This document shows, piece by piece, positions 55,489-64,000 of a stretch of 64,000 nt of DNA. A program made the translations under genes and the position numbers. Every line of letters begins with the position of its first letter. The first letter of the stretch is position 1. Below the pieces are notes generated by a model. It searched no databases, was not told the origin of the DNA, and saw only the letters and a list, made by a program, of their open reading frames with translations. This DNA is from JBHOQX01 sp042408595 (GTDB lineage: Bacteria; Chloroflexota; Chloroflexia; Chloroflexales; Roseiflexaceae): positions 1 through 64,000 of the forward strand of contig JBHOQX010000114.1 in the NCBI GenBank assembly GCA_042408595.1. Reading direction: 5' to 3'.

Positions 55489-55517
55489 ATGTTACCCGTG
55501 GTTCTCGCGACTGTCAA
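55489..55517 (-). promoter_or_regulatory. Promoter of the act operon
   Basis: On the minus strand TTGACA (55517-55512) is followed after 17 bp by TAACAT (55494-55489). The -35 is perfect and the -10 matches four of six. The leader to actA would be about 115 nt. Beyond it, 55530-55658 up to the aconitase stop is word-like spacer (CTCGTTCGTCCCTCGTCC). Confidence 0.65.
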
Positions 55518-55658
55518 GTGTCCCAGGGCCCGCTGGCAATGAAGGGCGGATGGGGGCACGGTCTCTCCCAGCGCACGGCAGCTTTGCCATCGGGAGCGCC
55601 TGCATTCCTCGTTCGTCCCTCGTCCACCACCCAACACAGCCACGTCGTCGCATCAGAA

Positions 55659-58430
<2,772 letters not shown>

Positions 58431-58550
58431 CTCGCGATCCTTTCCCATACACGGTCGGCGAGAAGCGGCACGATCCAGGGCAGGGCGCCTCGCGGCGGCG
58501 CGAAGCAGGAGCGCTACAGACCGCCCGGGAGCATTCCGCTGGTCTGGCAG

Positions 58551-58563
58551 GGTGCCTGGCACC
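58551..58563. promoter_or_regulatory. Palindrome GGTGCC-T-GGCACC at the aconitase start site
   Basis: A perfect 6-bp dyad centred five to ten bases downstream of the -10 at 58568, where transcription should begin. It is a good position for a repressor operator. The cognate protein is unknown. Confidence 0.4.
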
Positions 58564-58567
58564 TGGT

Positions 58568-58576
58568 AGTATAGCA
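58568..58576 (-). promoter_or_regulatory. Extended -10 promoter for aconitase
   Basis: On the minus strand TGC followed by TATACT (58573-58568) forms an extended -10 element. The -35 region is A-rich without a match. The leader to ATG 58430 would be about 130 nt. Confidence 0.5.
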
Positions 58577-58653
58577 CATTTTTCAGTTGTGTGATTTACT
58601 TCACGACCGGCGCTCGCCTGGCGGCACAAACCATCCGTGCTTCGCACCACGGT

Positions 58654-61584
58654 CTACCCTCCGATCTCGACGCCGCCCGGATCGCCGCCTTCTTCATCGA
58701 ACAGCAGCAACTCGTTCTCGGCCTGAAGCCAGGACGCCGGCAGCTTGTAGCATTCCTGCGGGCCGACGTGCCAGTAGCGCCCGATGTTACGGCCGTTGAG
58801 CCAGATCTGGCCCTTGCGCATGCCCGGCAGCCGCAGCCGGAACGGGCCGGGGCCATGGACCGCCGGGTCGTAGTCGAAGCGGGTGCGGTGGAAGGCCGGC
58901 CCGGGGGGCGGGGATCGGGGTGCAGGGTTCAGGGACCGGGGTGTAGGGAGCAGGTTGCCTCCGGTGATCCCGGTTTCTTGAACCCTCACCCCGGCACGAA
59001 AGCTCCACGCCGCCGGCAGGGCCCGCGCCGGGTCGTACTCCAGCAGCGCGGCGCGCCATGCAGCCCCGGCGTAGCCGCTGATTTGAAGCGCCAGGACGTT
59101 CTCGCCATCGCGCGCCAGCGGGGTGATGTCGGCCTTGATGAACCCTCCGCCGTAGTGCCGGCTGAAGCGCGTCACGTTCACGCCGTTCACGAACAGCGCG
59201 CCGGGGTTGCGGTCGCCGGTGAGGTGCAGGACATAGGCCAGGCCGGCGCGGGCGGCGAACGAGCGCAAGAGCCAGACGATCGGGCCCTGGAAGGGGAAGT
59301 TCGCCAGGCTGACGTCCTCGGCGTCGGGGCGGACGAACGCCGGATGCGCCCCGGCGATCGCCTCGCCGGCGAAGACCGCCTCCTGCCAGAGCGCCGCCCA
59401 GCCATCGGTCAGGTCGTGCTGCGCGCCGCCGAGGTAGAGGGTGTCGAGCAGGCCTTTGCGCTCGCCGGTGTTCGCACCGTAGTTGAAGCGGCCGAGGTTG
59501 TCGAGCAGCAGCCGCAGGTCGTGGCGGCCGGCGGCGAGCGCGACCGGCAACGTGTAACGCGGCCCACCCGGGTCCACGCCGAGCCAGCCCACATCCCGCC
59601 CATCCAGCAGGACGCGCGCCCGGTCGGCCAGCCAGGGCGCGGCGAGCGTCGTCTCGGCGGGGGCGTCGAGCTCGAACACGGCGCGGTACCAGCCGTACCC
59701 CAGGTCGCAGCCAAGCTCCTCGAGCGGCTGCGGGCGGCCGAGCGGCATCCAGCCGTCCGGGTCGGCGGCTTCGGCGATGGGCAGTGTCTCCCAGACAAAA
59801 TGAGCTGATGCCCAGATGACATGCGGGGATGCGGGCGATAGCTGGCCGACAGACGCTTCAAGCGGCTCGACCTGGCCGTTGTCGCTTATGTGGAAGAAGG
59901 GCCGCACGCCACGCCGGTCGATGTTCGTCGCGCCGCGGTCTTCCAGCGCCAGGTCGGGGCCGCAGATAAAGCCGCCCTCGACCGGCCACCAACGCTCGGC
60001 GCGCGCCGTGGTTAGCAGCACGACGGTGAACGGTCGCCCGCCAGCGTCGAGCCGCACGACGGTGGGGTGCGCGGTGATCCAGAATTGAAGGAGGAGTTCT
60101 GAGTTCTGCGCTCTCAGCGCACAGTTGGAAGGAGTGGTTTCGGCGACCTGAAACGCCGCAGGCTGCACGTTGAACCGGGCCTCACCGCGTTCCCCTTCGC
60201 TGCCGTAGAGCACGAGCAGATCGCCGGCGGGGCGCTGCCAGAAGCCGAGGATGCGGGTGGTATGGTAGACCAGCAGCCATACGGCGGGCGGCGTGCGGCG
60301 TGACAGGTGTGTCTCGGGCGCTGCGAGCTGCAAGGGAAGATTAGCGAAGACTGGCCGGATGCTCATCGCCTCGACCGGGACGGCCAGGTGGGCAGGCGGG
60401 TCGCGGTGGAAGACCTGATGCACCTGGCCTTCGCTCGACAGGTTTTGCAGGAAGGCGGCGCCGAAGCCGGCCCAGCCCGGCGGCGCGCTCGCCCCAGCGG
60501 CGACGCTGCGGTACGGCGCGCTGCCGGCCTCGCCGCGGCCCGCCACCGCCGCCGGCGCGATGACCGTCGGTCCCCCCGGCACGGCATCTGCCAGCACATC
60601 GGCGAGCGGCCGGCCGAGCGTGGCCAGGAACAGGTGGTGTCGCCGCGCAACGTAAAATTTGTCGGTCAGCTCGCCGTACTCGCTCACCGGTGCGTCGTAG
60701 TCGTACGAGGTTGTCATGAACACCGCATCGCCGCCGACCGTCCGCCCACCCCAGTAGCCGAAGTTCGTCCCACCGGCCCACATCCAGTGGCTCCACCCGC
60801 TGGCGCCGACCGCCGCCAGTTGGTGTAACGTTACATCAAGTCGCGTGGCGGTCTTGTGGTTATGGCGGCTCTCGCCCCAATGGTCGAACCAGCCGCTCCA
60901 TAGCTCACTGACGATCATCGGGTTGTCGGGCCAGCGCGCGCGGGTCTGTTGCAATTTCTCGGCGATGCCACTCCAGCCGTTACGAAACTCGGCGAACCCA
61001 CGCATCGCACCCATGCAGGTATACTGCGGCACGTCCATACCGCGTTCAAGGGCCATGCGCGCCAGGGTACGCTGGTGGCCGTCGTGGCCGTAGCGCCCGG
61101 AGGCCCAGTGCTCGTTTTCGATCTGCGAGAGGATGATCGGGCCGCCGCGTGTCGCCTGGCGCGGCGCGAGGATGGCGAAGAGCGTGTCGAACCAGCGGGC
61201 GAGATGCTCCAGGACGATCGGGTTATCCACCCGCAGCGCGACGCCGCGCAGGCCGGTGAGCCAGGCGGGATAGCCGCCGTTCTCCCATTCGGCGCAGATG
61301 TACGGTCCGGGGCGGACGATGACATACAGCCCCACGGCGGCGCACAGGTCGAGGAACGCCGGCAGGTCGGCCTCGTCGGTGAAGTCATAGCGGCCGGGCG
61401 CCGGCTCGTGGCGGTTCCAGGGGATAACGGTGTCGATCGTGTTGAGGCCGCCGGCGCGGGCCTTCAGCAGCAGGTCGCGCCATTCGCCCCGCGGGTAGCG
61501 GAAGTAGTGCACCTGCCCGGCGAGCAGGAAGAACGGCTGGCCATCGATATCAATCCCCTGGCGCGCAAGCGTAATGGTGCCCAT
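58654..61584 (-). CDS. Beta-galactosidase, glycoside hydrolase family 35
   Basis: A 976-residue GH35 enzyme. The TIM barrel spans about 1-330: LLAGQVHYFRYPRGEWRDLL, RPGPYICAEWENGGYPAWL, the acid/base Glu in GGPIILSQIENEHW (about 155) and the nucleophile Glu in VSELWSGWFDHWGE (about 227). Beta-sandwich domains follow, ending with QIWLNGRNIGRYW, usual for GH35. There is no signal peptide, so it is probably cytoplasmic and acts on imported galactosides. Two stretches, about 480-500 and 865-896, look like spacer DNA in frame. ATG 61584 has a GAGG too close for a good site, so the start is moderately certain. Confidence 0.93.
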   Translation of the reverse strand: MGTITLARQGIDIDGQPFFLLAGQVHYFRYPRGEWRDLLLKARAGGLNTIDTVIPWNRHEPAPGRYDFTDEADLPAFLDLCAAVGLYVIVRPGPYICAEWENGGYPAWLTGLRGVALRVDNPIVLEHLARWFDTLFAILAPRQATRGGPIILSQIENEHWASGRYGHDGHQRTLARMALERGMDVPQYTCMGAMRGFAEFRNGWSGIAEKLQQTRARWPDNPMIVSELWSGWFDHWGESRHNHKTATRLDVTLHQLAAVGASGWSHWMWAGGTNFGYWGGRTVGGDAVFMTTSYDYDAPVSEYGELTDKFYVARRHHLFLATLGRPLADVLADAVPGGPTVIAPAAVAGRGEAGSAPYRSVAAGASAPPGWAGFGAAFLQNLSSEGQVHQVFHRDPPAHLAVPVEAMSIRPVFANLPLQLAAPETHLSRRTPPAVWLLVYHTTRILGFWQRPAGDLLVLYGSEGERGEARFNVQPAAFQVAETTPSNCALRAQNSELLLQFWITAHPTVVRLDAGGRPFTVVLLTTARAERWWPVEGGFICGPDLALEDRGATNIDRRGVRPFFHISDNGQVEPLEASVGQLSPASPHVIWASAHFVWETLPIAEAADPDGWMPLGRPQPLEELGCDLGYGWYRAVFELDAPAETTLAAPWLADRARVLLDGRDVGWLGVDPGGPRYTLPVALAAGRHDLRLLLDNLGRFNYGANTGERKGLLDTLYLGGAQHDLTDGWAALWQEAVFAGEAIAGAHPAFVRPDAEDVSLANFPFQGPIVWLLRSFAARAGLAYVLHLTGDRNPGALFVNGVNVTRFSRHYGGGFIKADITPLARDGENVLALQISGYAGAAWRAALLEYDPARALPAAWSFRAGVRVQETGITGGNLLPTPRSLNPAPRSPPPGPAFHRTRFDYDPAVHGPGPFRLRLPGMRKGQIWLNGRNIGRYWHVGPQECYKLPASWLQAENELLLFDEEGGDPGGVEIGG
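58895..58985 (-). other. Spacer-like in-frame insert near the GH35 C-terminus
   Basis: This encodes QETGITGGNLLPTPRSLNPA and beyond, a Pro-rich run with no family counterpart, between the AWSFRAGVR and FHRTRFDYDP strands. The DNA is G-rich word text (GGTTCAGGGACCGGGGTGT). The frame stays open. Confidence 0.5.
60090..60140 (-). other. Spacer-like in-frame insert in the GH35 mid region
   Basis: It encodes TTPSNCALRAQNSELLLQF. On the plus strand the DNA reads GAGTTCTGAGTTCTGCGCTC, a tandem GAGTTCT word like the spacer text at 34236 and 62965. Confidence 0.45.
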
Positions 61585-61668
61585 ACCTCGTTCTCGCAGA
61601 CACAGGGGCGGGTCGCCACGGAGCGGCACGTCGCCGTCTCTGGTCTCTGCGTCTCCCCATCCCCATGT

Positions 61669-62772
61669 CTAGATTTGAAACTGCCCGTTCCGATAGAACA
61701 GCTCGCCGTCCACCAGAATCTCGCTCTCCTGCCGCATGTCGCAGATAAAATCCCAGTGGATACTGGATTGATTACGGCTGCCGGTCTCCGGATAGCCCGC
61801 GCCGAGCGCCATGTGCAGCGTGCCGCCGATCTTCTCGTCGTACAGGATGCTCTTGGTGAAGCGCTGGATGCCATAATTCGTCCCGATGGCGAACTCGCCA
61901 AGGTAGCGCGCACCGGGGTCGCTGTCGAGCTGGCTGAGCAGGAACGCCTCGTTCTTGCGGGCGCTGGCCCGTGTCACTCGCCCGCCACGAAACTCCAGCT
62001 CGACGCCCTCGACCTCCACGCCGTTCCGGATGGCCGGGTAGGTGAAGCGCACCCAGCCGTTGGCCGAGTCCTCGACCGGGCCGGTGAAGATCTCGCCGCT
62101 CGGCATGTTGCGCTTGCCGTCCGAGTTGATGAACGTCCGCCCCTCGATCGCGAGCGTGAGGTCGATGTTCGGCCCGCGCGCGACGACCCGCTTCCTGCCG
62201 TTCAGCCAGTCCACCAGCCGCTGCTGCTGATCGTGCACGCGCTGCCAGCAGGCGATCGGGTCCGGTTGGTCGGCGAAGGTCGCGGCATAGACGAACGCCT
62301 CGTAGTCGCGCAGGCTCATATCGGCTTCCTGGGCGTAGGCGGCGCAGGGGAACTGCGTGACGACCCAGCGGCGTTCGCCGCGGGCGGCGCGCTCCATCGC
62401 GATCCGCGTCAACTCGGCGCGGGCCTGCTGGCGGACGCGCTGCTTGGCCGGGTCGAGCCTGCTGAGCACGCGGGTGTTGCTCGCCGCCCGCAGCATGATT
62501 GTGGCGTCGGCCTGCTCGGCGACCGAGCGCTCGAAGGGGGAGATCCAGCGCAACTGCGCCTCGCTGGCGCTCCGCAGCATGGTCTCCTCGAGGTCATCGT
62601 CGCTGAGCAGCACCGTCGGGTGCCCGCCGGCCTCCAGCGCCAGCCGGGTCACCTCGTTCACCAGCGGCAGCGCGATCACGCTCCCGTTGATCACCACCCA
62701 ATCGCCTGGCCGCACGGCGACCGAGTAATGCACCAAAATCTCGGCAAGCTTGACAAGACGTGGATCCGGCAT
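61669..62772 (-). CDS. Aminopeptidase, peptidase family M29
   Basis: A 367-residue metalloaminopeptidase of family M29 (AmpS/PepS type), which removes N-terminal residues from peptides in the cytoplasm. Conserved features: LAEILVHYSVAVRPGDWV at the start, GKRNMPSGEIFTGPVEDSANG with a metal-binding Glu, RKNEAFL, YLGEFAIGTN and HMALGAGYPETGSRNQSSIHWDFICDM with the His and Asp ligands. GGAGGAG four bases upstream fixes ATG 62772. It precedes the GH35 gene by 84 bp on the same strand. Confidence 0.93.
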   Translation of the reverse strand: MPDPRLVKLAEILVHYSVAVRPGDWVVINGSVIALPLVNEVTRLALEAGGHPTVLLSDDDLEETMLRSASEAQLRWISPFERSVAEQADATIMLRAASNTRVLSRLDPAKQRVRQQARAELTRIAMERAARGERRWVVTQFPCAAYAQEADMSLRDYEAFVYAATFADQPDPIACWQRVHDQQQRLVDWLNGRKRVVARGPNIDLTLAIEGRTFINSDGKRNMPSGEIFTGPVEDSANGWVRFTYPAIRNGVEVEGVELEFRGGRVTRASARKNEAFLLSQLDSDPGARYLGEFAIGTNYGIQRFTKSILYDEKIGGTLHMALGAGYPETGSRNQSSIHWDFICDMRQESEILVDGELFYRNGQFQI

Positions 62773-62845
62773 CGCTCCTCCGGCTAGAGTGCAAAAGGCA
62801 GAATGCAACGGTTACATGAAGCGGAAACTCTTACCTCTGCGACCC

Positions 62846-62964
62846 TGTCTGCAACGGAGCGGTTTGGCGGCGATCGGCGGCTGAGCCATTGACGGCACAG
62901 CGGAGCAGGATCGCTTGTAGGGGCCTGCGGCCCCAGGCGCCCGCGCTGGCAGATCTTTCAGACA
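62846..62964. repeat. 119-bp element bounded by TGTCTG / CAGACA
   Basis: TGTCTGCAACG at 62846-62856 opens the element and TTTCAGACA at 62956-62964 closes it, so its 6-bp ends are inverted as at 20702-20838. The interior contains the palindrome-rich GGGGCCTGCGGCCCC. After it, 62965-63015 is word-like spacer text (AACTTCCAACTCTGACCTCC). No gene lies in 62773-63020. Confidence 0.45.
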
Positions 62965-63020
62965 CCCTTCGAACTTTGAACCAACTCACAACGCTGAACT
63001 TCCAACTCTGACCTCCAAAC

Positions 63021-64000
63021 TCACCCCTCTGCCCACCCCTGCGCCCGCTCGACGGCGCGGCGCCAGGCGGCGGCGGCGGCCATGCGGGCCTGCGGGCTGC
63101 GCTGCGGCTCGAAGACCCGCTCCGGGCCGGGCAGCCGCGGCAGGTGCGCCTCGTCCGGCCACACCCCCGCAGCCAGGCCGGCAAGCAGCGCTGCGGCGCG
63201 CACGCTCGTCTCGGTATCCGGCGCGCGCACCACCGGAATGCCCAGCACATCGGCCTGGATCTGGCAGGCCGCGTCGCTGGCGGAGATGCCACCGCCGACA
63301 TGCAGGCGCTCGACCTGGAGACCGGTTTCGAGCCGGATCGTCTCCAAAATCTCGGCGACCTGCTGGCCGATCGACTCGAGGAAGGCGCGGGCGATGTGCG
63401 CCGGCGTCGTGTCGAGCGTCATGCCGAGCAGCGTCCCGCGCGCGGTGCGGTCTTCGGTCGGCACACCCAACCCGGTGAACGCTGGGACGAACACCACGCC
63501 GGCGGCGTCCGGCACCGATAGCGCCAGCCGCCCCAAGTCGCCCGGCTCGCGCAGCCAGCCCATCTGCTCCTGCATCCAGCGGATCACCGCGCCGGTGACG
63601 GTCGTATCCGCCTCCAGGCTATAGGTCGGGCGGCCATCGAGCTCCCAGGCCAGGTAGACCTTCGGACGGCCCTGCCGCGGCGCGGCAGGGCCGGCGCAGA
63701 CGTTCACAAACGACGCGGTGCCGTGCGTGCAGGCAGCCTGCCCCGGGGCGCGGCAGTCGTAGCCGAAGAGGGCGGCCTGCTGGTCGGCGATCATCGCGCA
63801 CACCGGCACGGCGGCCTGCCCGCCGCGGGCGTCGGCCAGCAGCAGCGCCCCGTAATCGTGGATGGTCGGCGTCGGGCGCGGCAGGGCGGCGCGCGGGATG
63901 CCGAGGTGGTCGATCCATTCGTCCCATAGCCGCTTGCGCCGCACATCGAGCACGGTCATCCCCTGCATGAGCGAGTAGTCCAGCGCGTGGTCGTGCACCT
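63021..64000 (-). CDS. FGGY-family carbohydrate kinase (glycerol kinase-like), 5' partial
   Basis: At least 326 C-terminal residues of an FGGY kinase; the frame continues off the right edge, so the N-terminal half is missing. Seen are a substrate-proximal DVRRKRLWDEWIDHLGIPRAALP, DQQAALFGYDCRAPGQAACTHGTASFVNV, the FVPAFTGLGVPTEDRTARGTLLG hinge and the ATP-binding end LHVGGGISASDAACQIQADVLGIPVV with AALLAGLAAGVW. These resemble glycerol kinase most closely, but xylulokinase-like relatives with another polyol substrate are possible. It lies on the same strand as, and 248 bp upstream of, the aminopeptidase gene. Confidence 0.9.
   Translation of the reverse strand, partial: VHDHALDYSLMQGMTVLDVRRKRLWDEWIDHLGIPRAALPRPTPTIHDYGALLLADARGGQAAVPVCAMIADQQAALFGYDCRAPGQAACTHGTASFVNVCAGPAAPRQGRPKVYLAWELDGRPTYSLEADTTVTGAVIRWMQEQMGWLREPGDLGRLALSVPDAAGVVFVPAFTGLGVPTEDRTARGTLLGMTLDTTPAHIARAFLESIGQQVAEILETIRLETGLQVERLHVGGGISASDAACQIQADVLGIPVVRAPDTETSVRAAALLAGLAAGVWPDEAHLPRLPGPERVFEPQRSPQARMAAAAAWRRAVERAQGWAEG

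Overview
The window reads as a high-G+C chromosomal segment of a heterotrophic Chloroflexota bacterium, probably class Chloroflexia. The strongest taxonomic clue is a complete Alternative Complex III operon (actA-F, minus strand, 47443-55367) whose actB carries a molybdopterin-oxidoreductase-like part fused to an iron-sulfur part. Other clues are many lipoprotein binding proteins with Ala/Thr/Pro tethers and ABC transporters lacking their own ATPase genes. No rRNA, tRNA, CRISPR array or intact insertion sequence was seen.

Layout. 1-3639: an LplA/LplB/LplC-type sugar ABC importer, cut at the left edge. 3614-4231: a convergent GNAT acetyltransferase. 4501-6306: a uraD-uricase-HIU hydrolase operon with a near-consensus promoter, which takes urate to allantoin. 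6588-15113 (minus): an apparent eight-gene operon with two complete paralogous binding-protein/permease cassettes, an NTF2-like protein and a 484-residue protein I cannot assign. 15749-34000 (plus): a YheO/DauR-like regulator divergent from that operon, followed by a long catabolic array. It holds a creatininase-family hydrolase, two SDRs, RidA, an M20-fold protein with a damaged metal site, a 2-oxoacid dehydrogenase E1 alpha, an oligopeptide-type importer, a P450, E1 beta, an aldehyde dehydrogenase, an AtzA/TrzN-type amidohydrolase, diaminopropionate ammonia-lyase, a YgeY-type M20 hydrolase and a free-standing lipoyl domain. 34307-41710: allantoate amidohydrolase-like, an XdhB-XdhC fusion, XdhA, DUF3830 and 8-oxoguanine deaminase, a second purine-catabolic block. 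41894-47320: a polytopic membrane protein, an HTH-STAND ATPase and a NagD-like phosphatase. 47443-58430 (minus): Alternative Complex III and aconitase. 58654-64000 (minus): a GH35 beta-galactosidase, an M29 aminopeptidase and a glycerol-kinase-like sugar kinase cut at the right edge.

How the parts fit. The window is dominated by scavenging of carbohydrates and nitrogen-rich organics. Purine catabolism is almost complete: 8-oxoguanine deaminase and xanthine dehydrogenase lead to urate, then uricase, HIU hydrolase and UraD, then allantoate hydrolysis; only allantoinase is not seen. Diaminopropionate ammonia-lyase and YgeY, which in other bacteria belong to anaerobic urate/purine clusters, lie just upstream of the second purine block.

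The most promising candidate for a new system is 15.7-34.0 kb: one-directional, partly translationally coupled, and with a 2-oxoacid dehydrogenase whose E1 subunits and lipoyl carrier are scattered and have no E2 acyltransferase or E3 in the window. A second unusual theme is short quasi-repetitive spacer DNA between genes, with similar-looking stretches in frame inside the xanthine dehydrogenase and GH35 genes.
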